Assembly: GCF_018885265.1 (NCBI RefSeq)
Contig: NZ_CP076538.1
Location: 2,764,001-2,828,000 of the forward strand
DNA from: Amycolatopsis aidingensis
GTDB lineage: Bacteria; Actinomycetota; Actinomycetes; Mycobacteriales; Pseudonocardiaceae
Direction: 5' to 3'
DNA length: 64,000 bases
Shown: positions 44,521 to 53,417 of the stretch, piece by piece
Layout: the number at the start of each line of letters is the position of its first letter
Numbering within the stretch: position 1 is the first letter of the stretch
Made by a program: the position numbers and the translations under genes
Notes under the pieces: generated by a model
Told to the model about the DNA's origin: nothing
Seen by the model: the letters and a program-made list of their open reading frames with translations, nothing else
Databases searched by the model: none

Positions 44521-44663
44521 TCACCAGGCGCGCGGTAGGGCGAGCCAGTCCTGCCAGGTGACGTCGCGGCCCAGACAACGGGGCCGCCGGAAGGGCCACT
44601 CGGCGGCGATCCATTGTGGAACCGGCGCGTAGTCGAACGACTGGTGCACGGATCCCGGAGAGA
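44521..44663 (-). other. Unrecognised open stretch, possible gene remnant
   Basis: On the minus strand about 45 codons stay open up to the repeat element, reading ...QWIAAEWPFRRPRCLGRD... and ending ALPRAW. There is no start codon of its own. It could be the end of a gene cut off by the repeat element, or chance in GC-rich DNA. I do not recognise it. Confidence 0.2.
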
Positions 44664-44666
44664 CCC

Positions 44667-44756
44667 TGAACGTGGCGTTCGAGACGTCAGACGTCGCGGA
44701 TGTGCCGTTCGCGAAGCTGAGTGTCCGGAAAGCCACGTTCAGGGCACCGGCGGGTG
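44667..44756. repeat. Three 30-nt tandem units at a gene end (element copy 2)
   Basis: Units at 44667-44696, 44697-44726 and 44727-44756 match copy 1 (5198-5287) in period and in the TTCGAGACG, TTCGCG and ACGTTCAGG positions. The outer ends form a perfect 13-bp inverted repeat: CCCTGAACGTGGC (44664-44676) and GCCACGTTCAGGG (44732-44744). The stop codon of the minus-strand gene that follows (complement 44739-44741) lies in the right end. Confidence 0.8.
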
Positions 44757-45023
44757 GTCTGGGATGGAGGCGAGGTTCTTGGTAGCGGTGTCGGCCGACG
44801 ATCCGGCATCGGTGGCCGCGTCCCCTTCCTGGACCGTGCGTAGCTGTTCGAGGGCCTGCTCGGCGATGGTCACCAGCTTGACCAGGCCGTCCTCCTCGGC
44901 GATGAGGCACAGTGAGGAATCCCGGTGACCGAGTTCGAACTGGGCCTCATCGGCAACCACCTCCACCTTCATCGGGCAGTTGGCGTCCAACCGCGCCCAC
45001 GCGTCGACCTGGATTCCGTCCAT
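44739..45023 (-). CDS. Small acidic protein divergent from the XRE-DUF397 pair
   Basis: A 94-residue acidic protein with no motif I can name: MDGIQVDAWARLDANCPMKV ... SSLCLIAEEDGLVKLVTIAE, then a Ser/Asp/Ala-rich tail. ATG 45023 is 9 nt from GGAGG; ATG 45029 is only 3 nt away and less likely. Similar small proteins stand beside XRE/DUF397 genes in related actinobacteria as far as I can judge. A long dyad separates it from the XRE gene. It ends in the repeat element. Confidence 0.65.
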   Translation of the reverse strand: MDGIQVDAWARLDANCPMKVEVVADEAQFELGHRDSSLCLIAEEDGLVKLVTIAEQALEQLRTVQEGDAATDAGSSADTATKNLASIPDHPPVP

Positions 45024-45052
45024 TCCCATCAGCCTCCTTCATATCGGGTACC

Positions 45053-45098
45053 CGATCAGACTTTCCGTCTAGTAGTTGCAGACGAAAGCCCCTGATCG
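45053..45098. promoter_or_regulatory. Nested inverted repeat between the small acidic gene and the XRE gene
   Basis: Outer arms CGATCAG (45053-45059) and CTGATCG (45092-45098) enclose inner arms CTTTCCGTCT (45061-45070) and AGACGAAAG (45080-45088), one base bulged. It probably holds the operator of the XRE regulator for both divergent promoters. Confidence 0.6.
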
Positions 45099-45139
45099 AG
45101 TGGTGACAAAGGGGTCGTGGCGCAGTTGAATGGCGCACC

Positions 45140-45997
45140 ATGTCGAAGCGGACGATCGATCCCAACACCCCGCGAGCCCGTGCGCTCGCCGCGGCCATCC
45201 GCGAGCTGCGCGAGGAGGCCGGGCTGAGCGGGCGGGAGCTGAGCCAGCGGCTCGGCGTCTCGCACGGCACGATATCTCACTGGGAGACCGGGCATCGCGT
45301 TCCCACGCCGGAGGACGTGGCGTCCGTGCTCGGCGTGCTGGGCGTGACGGGGGAGCGGCGGCGCCTGCTGCTCGATCTGGCCCGCAACGCCGCCGACCCG
45401 AACTGGCTGACCGCCGGGATGCCCGGCATCCCGCAGCAGCTGACCGGCGTCATGGAATGCGAGCGCACCGCCCGCAAGATCACCGAGTGGGCCCCGATGT
45501 ACGTCCCCGGATTGCTACAGACCCCGGACTACGTGCGGGCCGTGATGAGCGCGGGGGACCGCTCCCAGCAGGAGATCGACCAGCGGGTGATGGTCCGGGT
45601 GGGCAGGCGGGAGATCATCACCAGGCGGCGGGACCCGGTCGGGTTCCACGCCCTGATCGGTGAGTACGCCATCCGCGACGTGATCGGAGATGAGGCGGTG
45701 ATGACCGACCAGTTCGACTTCCTTCTCGAACTGGCCAGCCGATCGAACGTGACGATCCAGATCATTCCGCTGAGCTGTGGCTGGCATCCCGGCCTGCATG
45801 GGCCGTTCGTGCTGTACGACTTCGCCGAATCGAGCCCGGTGTTGCACTTCGAGCACTACAGTTCGGGGGCCTTCGTGCCCGATGTCTACGACGTGCAGAC
45901 ATACCGCGCCGCCCTCGATACGATGGGGAGCAAGGCGATGAGCCAGGAAGACTCCCTGGCCTTCCTCGCACGGATCACGAAGGAGCGTTCGACATGA
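45140..45997 (+). CDS. XRE family regulator with DUF5753 domain
   Basis: A 285-residue protein: helix-turn-helix (GLSGRELSQRLGVSHGTISH WETG) then a DUF5753 domain (EWAPMYVPGLLQTPDYVRAV ... HFEHYSSGAFVPD). This family is abundant in actinomycetes and almost always followed by a DUF397 gene, as here with ATGA overlap. Streptomyces BldB/WhiJ-like systems use this pairing to control development. ATG at 45140 lacks a ribosome site. Confidence 0.92.
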   Translation: MSKRTIDPNTPRARALAAAIRELREEAGLSGRELSQRLGVSHGTISHWETGHRVPTPEDVASVLGVLGVTGERRRLLLDLARNAADPNWLTAGMPGIPQQLTGVMECERTARKITEWAPMYVPGLLQTPDYVRAVMSAGDRSQQEIDQRVMVRVGRREIITRRRDPVGFHALIGEYAIRDVIGDEAVMTDQFDFLLELASRSNVTIQIIPLSCGWHPGLHGPFVLYDFAESSPVLHFEHYSSGAFVPDVYDVQTYRAALDTMGSKAMSQEDSLAFLARITKERST

Positions 45998-46167
45998 GCA
46001 CGCCGGACTGGCGCACTTCCCGGCACAGCGGTGAGAACGGGAACTGTGTCGAGGTTGCGTTGAATGTGGTTCCGGTGCGGGTGCGGGACAGCAAGGATCG
46101 TGCGGCGGGGGCGCAGTCCTACAGCCGGACCGCCTGGCGGGCCTTCACCGCGCACCTTCGCCGCTGA
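45994..46167 (+). CDS. DUF397 domain protein
   Basis: A 57-residue protein: MSTPDWRTSRHSGENGNCVE, then VRVRDSKDRAAG and a C-terminal W-R-A-F motif, the DUF397 pattern (SxxSGxxGNCVEVA...VRDSKxxxG...W..F). Its ATG overlaps the XRE stop (ATGA). The partner is thought to oppose or modulate the XRE protein, like WhiJ-associated small proteins. Its 3' end overlaps the convergent hydrolase gene by 23 nt. Confidence 0.88.
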   Translation: MSTPDWRTSRHSGENGNCVEVALNVVPVRVRDSKDRAAGAQSYSRTAWRAFTAHLRR

Positions 46168-47743
46168 ACGGGATGCGGTCGGGTCGGCAGGACTCGTCCG
46201 GCCCGGGGAGCGCGCCCGCCACGAGATAGGCGGAGGCCGCGCGGGTCATGCAGGTCGACTGCTGGGTGGTGACGTGGCCCCAGCCCTCGTTCACGAGCAG
46301 TCGGCTGTTCGGCAGCAGTTCGTGCAGCCGAACAGCGTTGGCCGCCGGGGTCGACGGGTCGAAGCGGCTGGTGAGGATCAGCACCGGCTGGTCCGTGCGC
46401 ACCGACCATGGGCCGGTGTAGCGCTCGCGTGGCCGCGCCTGCCAGGCCGCGCAGGTGCTCGTCGTGTAGGCACGGAGAGCCGCGAAATGCCCGGCAACCG
46501 GTTCCCTTCGCTGCGCCGCCGCCCACCAGGCCATCGGGTGCCGTGGCAGGTCCACGTCATTACAGGTGAAGGCGGAGTAGGCACCCTTGATGCCGGAGTA
46601 GGCGGCATCAAGCCCGTTCTCGTCGATGATCCGCACCAGTTCCGCGAGGTCGGCGACCGCCGACTCGGTGGGCTCGTGCTGGACCCGGTAGGTCAAATCG
46701 AGCATGTTGGCCAGCAGGTCCCATGCCACCGGTTGGTACAGCACACCACCGGCGAACGCGACGAGCTTCGGGTAGGTGAGCGTGACGTTCGTGCCATCCC
46801 GGGCGCGGAGCCGGAGCGGTTCGGCTTCGAGCCGCGCCATCAGCTCGTCGAAGGCGCGGCGTGGACCGTGTTCGGCGAAGGAGCAGGAGTCGCCTTCGGC
46901 GCACAGTCGCAGGAACTCGTCCAGCGTGGCGCTGGTCGCGACATCCGATCCGGTGCGTTCGGACGGAACCGTCCCGGATGGACCGTCCAGGGACCGCGCC
47001 GGGTTCAGCACACTGTCCAGCATGAGCGAGCCCACCCGCCGCGGGAACAGGTTCGCGTAGGCCAGCCCCAGGTGCACGCCATAGGACTGGCCGAGAAAGT
47101 TCAGTCGCCGCTCGCCCAGCGCCTGGCGCACCAGGTCCAGGTCCCTGGCGACGGTCGCCGTGGACAGGTGATCGAGCAGTGCTCCGGTGTGCCTGCGGCA
47201 GCGCGCGGCGAACTCGGCGTCCTTGGCCGCCCGGGACCACGCCTGCCAGATGGTTGCCGGGAACGCGGGAACACCGGCGTTGAACTCCTCCCGCTCTTCT
47301 GGCGAGGAGAAGCAGGTCACGGCGGGCCGCGCCTGGCCGACCCCACGCTGGTCGAGCCCGATCACGTCGTAGCGGTCCCACACCCGCTGGTCCACGGGAG
47401 AGGCGAGCTGCCCAGCCTTGACCAGCCGCAGGTACTCGGTGCTGGAGAACCCCGGGCCACCCCGGTTCAGCACCAGCGAACCCAGTTTCCGTTCCGGTTC
47501 GGCCGCGGGTGCCTTCACCAGCGCGAGGTCGATCCGCTCGCCGCCGGGATCGGTGTGATCCAGCGGAACGCTCAGCGTCGCGCACCGCAACGCGGCGTTG
47601 TCCGCGCACTGCCGCCACCGCAGGTCGGGCTGATGAGAGGGACCGGCCGCACCACCCACCGCCGGCGTGGCACCGGTCAGCAACAGGGGAACGAACACCA
47701 GCGCGGCCTGTTTCAGGCGGCGGCGCCCGCGTTGGAAGATCAT
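46145..47743 (-). CDS. Secreted alpha/beta hydrolase (tripeptidyl aminopeptidase-like)
   Basis: A 532-residue exported hydrolase. The signal peptide is residues 1-33 (RRRLKQAALVFVPLLLTGAT). It then has GSLVLNRGGPGFSST (oxyanion region), nucleophile elbow FLGQSYGVHL, Asp in SRFDPSTP, and His in GWGHVTT, followed by a TAP-like C-terminal domain. Relatives remove N-terminal tripeptides in Streptomyces or hydrolyse esters. ATG 47743 has GAGGA about 9 nt upstream. A TetR gene sits directly upstream in the same direction. Confidence 0.9.
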   Translation of the reverse strand: MIFQRGRRRLKQAALVFVPLLLTGATPAVGGAAGPSHQPDLRWRQCADNAALRCATLSVPLDHTDPGGERIDLALVKAPAAEPERKLGSLVLNRGGPGFSSTEYLRLVKAGQLASPVDQRVWDRYDVIGLDQRGVGQARPAVTCFSSPEEREEFNAGVPAFPATIWQAWSRAAKDAEFAARCRRHTGALLDHLSTATVARDLDLVRQALGERRLNFLGQSYGVHLGLAYANLFPRRVGSLMLDSVLNPARSLDGPSGTVPSERTGSDVATSATLDEFLRLCAEGDSCSFAEHGPRRAFDELMARLEAEPLRLRARDGTNVTLTYPKLVAFAGGVLYQPVAWDLLANMLDLTYRVQHEPTESAVADLAELVRIIDENGLDAAYSGIKGAYSAFTCNDVDLPRHPMAWWAAAQRREPVAGHFAALRAYTTSTCAAWQARPRERYTGPWSVRTDQPVLILTSRFDPSTPAANAVRLHELLPNSRLLVNEGWGHVTTQQSTCMTRAASAYLVAGALPGPDESCRPDRIPFSGEGAR

Positions 47744-47784
47744 GAGTTCACGTCCTCGATGTGTCGAAAGCCGTTCAGGGAGGA

Positions 47785-48372
47785 TCAGAAGGCGCGGGTG
47801 GCCGCGCGCTCCAGGAGGTGCCGCGCCCGCCGGAGTGTGACCGGGGAACCCGGGGTCAGGGCTTCGAGGCACAAGCCGCTGCACAGGCTGATCAGGCCAT
47901 CGGCGGTGTCCTCCAGCCACTCCGCGTCGTCCGCCCGCTCGGGAGCAAGTTCCCGCAGCCACTGGCGGACTCGTTGATGCGCCCTGGCCGCCAGTGCGGC
48001 CAGCGTCCGGGTCGCCCCGGGTGTCGCGTCCACGGAAAGCGCGGAGGCGGACATCTCGAACCAGGCCGACAGCATCCGCTCGCCTTCCTGGTCATCGTCC
48101 GGAGGCAGGAACTGCGTCATGAGCGTGGCGAGCCGGTCGGTACGCGGACGGCCGGTGTCGGTGAGGCCGTCGTCGTGCAGTTCCTGGTCGAGCAGCTCCG
48201 GCAGGATCGCGTCGATCAGCTCATGCTGAGCCGGAAAGTAGTGCCGGAGCGTGCCGAGCCCGCATCCAGCACGGGCGGCTACCGCGCGCACCGTAACCGC
48301 GTCGATCCCGGACTCCGACGCTATCCGCACGGCGGCCGCCACGATGTCCGACCGCTTGTCACCCGTTCCCAC
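47785..48372 (-). CDS. TetR family repressor
   Basis: A 195-residue TetR protein: GIDAVTVRAVAARAGCGLGT LRHYF at the DNA-binding end, and a C-terminal ligand domain. ATG at 48372. An inverted-repeat operator with TAGTAC/GTACTA arms lies just upstream (48381-48408). It probably controls itself and the secreted hydrolase 41 nt downstream. Confidence 0.88.
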   Translation of the reverse strand: MGTGDKRSDIVAAAVRIASESGIDAVTVRAVAARAGCGLGTLRHYFPAQHELIDAILPELLDQELHDDGLTDTGRPRTDRLATLMTQFLPPDDDQEGERMLSAWFEMSASALSVDATPGATRTLAALAARAHQRVRQWLRELAPERADDAEWLEDTADGLISLCSGLCLEALTPGSPVTLRRARHLLERAATRAF

Positions 48373-48380
48373 GGCGACGA

Positions 48381-48408
48381 TAGTACATCGTACTAGTACA
48401 GTGTGCTA
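48381..48408. promoter_or_regulatory. Operators upstream of the TetR/hydrolase operon
   Basis: TAGTAC-N3-GTACTA (48381-48395) is a perfect palindrome. It is followed, offset by 13 bp, by TAGTAC-N3-GTGCTA (48394-48408) with one mismatch. The region is also AT-rich for this genome. Confidence 0.75.
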
Positions 48409-48413
48409 CCAGG

Positions 48414-48776
48414 TCAGTCCTGGCGGCCCGCGCGGCGGAACCGGCGTCGTAGCTGCAGGATGCGGGCGGCGCCGAGCAGTGCCACCAGCAGCGCGCCCGC
48501 CACGGCGGCCAGCAGCAGCGCGACCCCCAGCGGCAGCGAACCGGACAGGCCGAGGAAGGTCACGGTCACGCCGTCCTGGTTCTGCAGGATGAAGATCAGC
48601 AGCAGGATCAGCACCAGGGCCCCGACGATGGCGGTGACCCAGGCGGCACTGATCCGGGTGCGGTCCGACACGGCCGAGTGCCCGGCCGGCGCGCCCGGCC
48701 CCGGTTCGGCACCCCCGTCCGTTCCGGTCCCGCCACCCCGCCGCGCGTCTTCGTTCGCTCCAGCCGAGCTGTTCAT
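48414..48776 (-). CDS. LapA-domain (DUF1049) membrane protein
   Basis: A 120-residue protein: a Gly/Ala-rich soluble N-terminus of about 40 residues, then two membrane helices (WVTAIVGALVLILLLIFILQ; LPLGVALLLAAVAGALLVAL) with the LapA signature QNQDGVTVTFLG between them and a basic tail RRRFRRAGRQD. LapA proteins help lipopolysaccharide assembly in Gram-negatives; in actinobacteria the role is unknown. ATG at 48776. Confidence 0.85.
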   Translation of the reverse strand: MNSSAGANEDARRGGGTGTDGGAEPGPGAPAGHSAVSDRTRISAAWVTAIVGALVLILLLIFILQNQDGVTVTFLGLSGSLPLGVALLLAAVAGALLVALLGAARILQLRRRFRRAGRQD

Positions 48777-48839
48777 GTCGCCATCATCGCGCGGCGACGC
48801 CGATCTCGCCGGATGAGTTCGCACGTCAGGGTGAGGTGG

Positions 48840-50458
48840 CTACATCCGTTCCGGCGCGGCGATGCCGAGCAGCCCGAGCCCGTGCCCGAGGGTGCGTGCC
48901 GTCAGTCCGCACAGGGCGAGGCGGTTGCCGCGGACGGGTGCCTCCGCCCTGCGGACGTGGCAGGTTTCGTAGAACGCCGTGAAGTCGCGGGCCAGCTCGT
49001 AGAGGTATCCGCACAGCCGGTGTGGTTCCAGCCCGGTTGCCACCTCGCGGAGGGTGCCGGCGTAGGCGTCGAGTTCCAGCGCGAGCGCACGCTCGGCAGG
49101 CTCGAGCGGGACCTCGGGATCGACGGTCAGCTCCGGGTCACCCTCGTTGCGCAGGATGGACCGGATCCGCGCATGGGCGTACTGCAGGTAGACGGCGGTG
49201 TTGCCGGTCAGCGACACCATGCGGTCCACCTCGAAGGCGTAGTCCTTCAGCCGCGAGGTGGACAGGTCCGCGTACTTGACCGCCCCGATCCCGGCCTGCT
49301 CGGCGATCCGGTCCAGTTCGGCCGGGTCGAGGCCGGGATTCTTCTCCGCGACGACTACGCGGGCGGCGGCGACCGCGTCGTCCAGCAGGTCCGTCAGCCG
49401 GACGGTTCCGCCCGCGCGGGTCTTGAACGGGCGGCCGTCCGGGCCGAGAACGGTGCCGTAGGCGACATGGGTGGCCTCGGTCCCGGCGGTCAGCCAGCCC
49501 GCGCGCCGGGCGGCTTCGAAGATCAGCTGGAAGTGCAGCGCCTGGCGGGAGTCGGTGACGTAGAGCAGGCGGTCGGCCCCGAGCTCGCGGATGCGATAGC
49601 GGATCGTGGCCAGGTCGGTGGTGTCGTAGCCGTAGCCGCCGTCGCGCTTGCGCACCATGAGCGGAACCGGCTTGCCCTCCGGTCCGGTGACCTCCTCGGA
49701 GAAGACGACCAGCGCGCCGTCGCTGTCCACGGCGATCCCGGCCGCGGCGAGCTCGGCGACGGTGCCGGCGAGTTCCGGCTTGTAGAACGACTCGCCGACC
49801 GAGTCCGCCGGGGTGAGCAGGACGCCCAGCCGGTCGTAGACATCGCGGAAGGCCCGCTCCGACTCGGCGACGATCTCCTCCCGCTGGGTACCTCGTCGTG
49901 GCGCCAGGTGACCTCGGGATGCTCGGTCAGGTACTGGATGAGCATCCCGAACTGGGTTCCCCAGTCCCCGAGATGGTTCTGCCGGATCACCTCCGCACCG
50001 AGGAAGCCGAGCAGGCGGGCGAGGCTGTCCCCGATGATCGTGGTGCGCAGGTGCCCGACGTGCATCTCCTTGGCGATGTTGGGCGCCGAGTAGTCGATCA
50101 CGGTTCGCCTGCCTCGCTCCGGGGCACCGATACCCAGGCGCGGGTCGGCAAGGCGTGCGGACACCTGCTGCCACACGGCCCGGCCGGAAACGGTGATGTT
50201 GAGGAAACCCGGTCCGGACGGCTCGGCTGAGCCGACCGGCCCCTCGCCGAGGGCGGACAGGAACTCGGCGGCCAGGGTCGCCGGTGTGCTCCCGGCGCGC
50301 TTGGCCAGCGCCAGCGCCGCGTTGGACTGGAAGTCGGCGTGGCCGGATCGACGCACCACGGGGTCCGCTTCCGCCAGGTCCGGACGCGCGCGGCCGATCG
50401 CAGCCGATACGGCGTCCGTGATCACGTCCAGCAGTGGCGGTACCTGATGGTCGGGCAC
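48840..50458 (-). pseudogene. argS: Arginyl-tRNA synthetase paralogue, frameshifted with internal loss
   Basis: The N-terminal frame from GTG 50458 (GGAGGATCC upstream) reads [19 protein letters not shown] through [20 protein letters not shown] (HIGH motif) and [20 protein letters not shown]. Near 49882-49893 the reading moves to another frame that continues [13 protein letters not shown] ... RPFKTRAGGTVRL ... IAAPERM. Against E. coli ArgS about 40 residues are also missing at this point. So the gene carries a deletion plus frameshift and should not give active enzyme as drawn. It lies 23 nt behind an FAD monooxygenase gene. A sequencing error is possible for the shift but less so for the loss. 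Confidence 0.8.
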
Positions 50459-50481
50459 GGATCCTCCTTTGTCGGAGGGAT

Positions 50482-52089
50482 TCAACCAGCCGTGCCGAGC
50501 GTCTGGCGCAGCGCGTCCGCCAGCGCGGTCGCGGCGTGCGGGCCGGGATCGCGCGGTTCCCGCCAGGCGATGAACCCGTCCGGCCGGATCAGGACCGCGC
50601 CGGCCTCGCCCACCCCGAACGAGCTCGCCCACCGCCCGTCGATGTCCGCCAGTACGTGCTCGCCGCGGGGCTCTCCACCGCTGAGCACCCGGTACGCCGA
50701 CAGCGGCAGCCGGTCGCGGTCGGCCAGCGTCCCGGCGGCCTCCATCCAGGCCGCGCCGCCGGGTCCGGCCAGCAGTACCAGCCCTTCCGCCCAGAGGTCT
50801 ACTGTGGACACTTGTTCGCCGTTCCTGCGCAGCCACAAGTGCGGTGCGCGGGTGCCGGGCCGGCCCGATGGGTTGCGCGGATCCGCAACGGGCGCGGTCA
50901 TCGGTGGGTAGCAGTAGCCGAACTGCAGGCTCGTCGTGTCAATGAGCTCCACCTCGTCGAGCCCGGCCGGCAGCTGCACGCCGAACCACTCCTTCCCGGT
51001 GACCAGCGCCTGGTTCACGGTCAGCTCGGCGACCGGGCGGCGCTCGGTCTCGTAGCCGTCCAGCAGGGCAGGGCCGGCCCAGCCGTGCAGGACGTAGGCG
51101 AGTTTCCAGGCCAGGTTCGCGGCGTCCTGGATACCGGTGTTGGCGCCGTAGGCCCCGGACGGCGGCATGACGTGGGCCGCGTCCCCGGCCAGGAACACCC
51201 GGCCGGCGGCGAACCGGTCGGCCACCGCGGCGGTGGTCTGCCAGGGCGACACCTCCAGCGGCTCGACCACGAGGTCCGGGATGCCCGCGGCGGCCCTGGC
51301 CAGCTCCACGCAGCGTCGCGGGGTGAAGTCCGCGGCCGACTCGCCGAGATCGGGGCGGTAGGTGACATGCAGCGCCAGCTTGTCGCCCACCACCCGGACC
51401 ATCCCGGCAAACCCGGGATTGTTCACCTGGCAGATCACGAAGCTCTTGTCCCGCAGTGCGTCGCCGAGATCGGCGCGGACCATGATGCCCGCCACGTCCT
51501 CCAGTACGCCCACCCCGTCCCTGCCGATACCCAGCCGGTCCCGGATCGGGCTGTTCGCCCCGTCGGCGGCGACCAGGTACTCCGCGTGCACCGTGGAACG
51601 CCTGCCGGTGGCGCGGTCGGTCAGCACGGCCGCCACCCCCTCCGCCCCGGTGGTGAACGACTCGAGTTCGGTGCCGAACCGCAGGTCGGCGCCGAGTCCT
51701 TCGGCGTGCTTACGCAGCACCGGTTCCAGCACGTCCTGGGAAAGGACCGCCTCCGCGCAGGGGCTGACCCCGGCGAGATCGTCCTGAGCATGCCCTGCGT
51801 TGGGCGGGTTGAGCCAGTGGTGGTTGGGGCTGGTCAGGCTCTCCGCCCAGAGCAGGCCCGAACCGTCCAGCCGCCACGGCCCGGCCGCGCGCACGTCCTG
51901 CTCGACGCCGGCCGCGCGGAACAGTTCCATCGTGCGGCCGTTGTAGCCGGGGGTGCGGGGATGGATGGAGGTGTCGTGGTGGCGCTCGGCCAGGATCAGG
52001 TCGACGCCGTGCCTGCGCAGGAACAGGGCGGTGGAAAGGCCGACCAGGCTTCCGCCGACGATCAGTACCTGCGTTCGTGCTTCGGGCAT
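50482..52089 (-). CDS. FAD-dependent aromatic monooxygenase
   Basis: A 535-residue flavin hydroxylase of the PheA/TfdB-MhpA type: FAD-binding [20 protein letters not shown], the DG motif [17 protein letters not shown], and the GD motif [21 protein letters not shown] thioredoxin-like C-terminal domain follows. Such enzymes hydroxylate phenols, polyketides or rifamycin-type drugs. ATG 52089 has GGAGGA upstream. It follows a TetR gene by 32 nt and probably shares its operators. Confidence 0.88.
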   Translation of the reverse strand: MPEARTQVLIVGGSLVGLSTALFLRRHGVDLILAERHHDTSIHPRTPGYNGRTMELFRAAGVEQDVRAAGPWRLDGSGLLWAESLTSPNHHWLNPPNAGHAQDDLAGVSPCAEAVLSQDVLEPVLRKHAEGLGADLRFGTELESFTTGAEGVAAVLTDRATGRRSTVHAEYLVAADGANSPIRDRLGIGRDGVGVLEDVAGIMVRADLGDALRDKSFVICQVNNPGFAGMVRVVGDKLALHVTYRPDLGESAADFTPRRCVELARAAAGIPDLVVEPLEVSPWQTTAAVADRFAAGRVFLAGDAAHVMPPSGAYGANTGIQDAANLAWKLAYVLHGWAGPALLDGYETERRPVAELTVNQALVTGKEWFGVQLPAGLDEVELIDTTSLQFGYCYPPMTAPVADPRNPSGRPGTRAPHLWLRRNGEQVSTVDLWAEGLVLLAGPGGAAWMEAAGTLADRDRLPLSAYRVLSGGEPRGEHVLADIDGRWASSFGVGEAGAVLIRPDGFIAWREPRDPGPHAATALADALRQTLGTAG

Positions 52090-52121
52090 GTAGTTGTCCT
52101 CCGAAGTCCCTTGTTCGGTGG

Positions 52122-52721
52122 TCACGGTGGGGGTGCCAGCAGCCGGTCGAGCGCGTCGACCAGGTGGGTGTCGACCTCGGCGGGCATGGGAGGACGCAGC
52201 ACCATGCCGAGCACCAGGTAGACGATCATCGTCGCCGTCGCCGTCAGGTCGAGATCGCCGCGCACGCGGCCGTCCCCCCGGCCGGACCGCAGCCAGCCGA
52301 TGATGGCCTGGTGCCAGCCCCCATGCCACTCGACCAGCATGGTGTGCAGCGCCGGGTCCTCGCGTGCGGCCCAGTTCATGTCGATGAGCAGCCGGAACTG
52401 CCCCGGATCGGTCTCCGCCTGCCTGGCAAGGCCGGTCAGCATGGTGCGTAGCGCGGCCATGCCGTCGACCCAGTCGTGCTCCAGCTCCAACGGCGCCAGC
52501 AGCCGGTCCTGGATGGTGTGCTCGAGGACGGCCCGCACGAGGTCGTCCTTGGTGGGGAAGTAGTAGTGCAGGGTGGCGACCGTGATGCCCGCCTCGGCGG
52601 CGACATCGCGGGTGCGCACCTCCGCAAGTCCGGAACGGACGATGGCCCGGAACCCGGACTGCACCAGCCTGTCCCTACGTTCCGCCGACCGCGGGCCCGG
52701 CCTCGCTCGCTTCGCCGCCAC
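52122..52721 (-). CDS. TetR family repressor of the monooxygenase operon
   Basis: A 199-residue TetR protein: RTRDVAAEAGITVATLHYYFPTKDDLVRA at the N-terminus and an all-helical ligand domain. GTG 52721 is used; the frame stays open to 52781 but that part covers an operator. It is the first gene of the operon with the FAD monooxygenase and argS remnant. Confidence 0.88.
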   Translation of the reverse strand: MAAKRARPGPRSAERRDRLVQSGFRAIVRSGLAEVRTRDVAAEAGITVATLHYYFPTKDDLVRAVLEHTIQDRLLAPLELEHDWVDGMAALRTMLTGLARQAETDPGQFRLLIDMNWAAREDPALHTMLVEWHGGWHQAIIGWLRSGRGDGRVRGDLDLTATATMIVYLVLGMVLRPPMPAEVDTHLVDALDRLLAPPP

Positions 52722-52734
52722 CTCGCCACCCTTC

Positions 52735-52795
52735 TTTCTATCAACTGATAGAAAGCTAGCGGGGCTCCGAGAGGCTGTCAATCAGTTGATAGAAA
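52735..52795. promoter_or_regulatory. Two operators between the TetR gene and the ImmA/IrrE gene
   Basis: A perfect 20-bp palindrome TTTCTATCAACTGATAGAAA lies at 52735-52754. A second site at 52778-52795 shares core ATCA-N2-TGAT and the right arm TGATAGAAA. Their centres are 41 bp apart. They sit just upstream of the TetR start and about 100 nt before the divergent peptidase gene. Confidence 0.88.
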
Positions 52796-52895
52796 TCGGT
52801 GGTGGCACGGACACACCTGCCGGTTCCGGCAGGTCGGCGATATGCTGTGGGCGGCTGCGGCTCCTTGCGAGCGTGCGAGGGAGGACGGACATCAC

Positions 52896-53405
52896 GTGAT
52901 GTATGGACGGCTACGCAAGCGTTGTGAGTCCGTCATCGAGCAACTGAAGCTGCCCGAGTTCGTCTCCGTCGAGGAGTTGTGCTCGCACCTTTCGCAGCAG
53001 CGCGGGCGGCCGCTGCACCTGCGCCCCCTTCCCCCGCACGGCACCCCGGCCGGGGTCTGCGGCGCCTGGGTGGCGACCAGGAAGGCCGACTACATCTTCG
53101 TCGAACCGCAGACCACCCGGCTGCACCAGGAGCACATCACCCTGCACGAGATCGGCCATATGCTGTTCGACCACAACGTCACCACCCCGGTCGACCAGGG
53201 CGGATTCTCCGTGCTGCTGCGCGATCTCGATCCCGAACGGGTGCACAGGGTGCTGGCGCGGACGAGCTACACCGACCGGCAGGAGCGCGAAGCCGAGATG
53301 ATCGCCAGCGTCATCCGATCCACCGGCGGGAACGCCGGGACTCCGCCGTCCGGGGACACCCTCGGCGGGCTGGAGACCGGGCTCGGCTTCTACCGGAGCA
53401 GGTGA
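52896..53405 (+). CDS. ImmA/IrrE family metallo-endopeptidase
   Basis: A 169-residue zinc protease with the HEIGH motif at about residue 84 and FDHN after it, the ImmA/IrrE pattern. These enzymes cut regulatory proteins, for example ImmR in Bacillus and DdrO in Deinococcus. GTG 52896 has GGAGG 10 nt upstream; ATG 52899 is nearly equivalent. The downstream gene is MAB_1171c-like and starts 12 nt later. No XRE substrate gene is next to it, which is unusual for this pairing. Confidence 0.88.
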   Translation: MMYGRLRKRCESVIEQLKLPEFVSVEELCSHLSQQRGRPLHLRPLPPHGTPAGVCGAWVATRKADYIFVEPQTTRLHQEHITLHEIGHMLFDHNVTTPVDQGGFSVLLRDLDPERVHRVLARTSYTDRQEREAEMIASVIRSTGGNAGTPPSGDTLGGLETGLGFYRSR

Positions 53406-53417
53406 GCGCCGCCTCGG

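Noticed and set aside
49870..49900. Programmed frameshift in argS
   Set aside because: There is no slippery run or stimulatory structure, and about 40 conserved residues are missing as well, which fits a deletion better.
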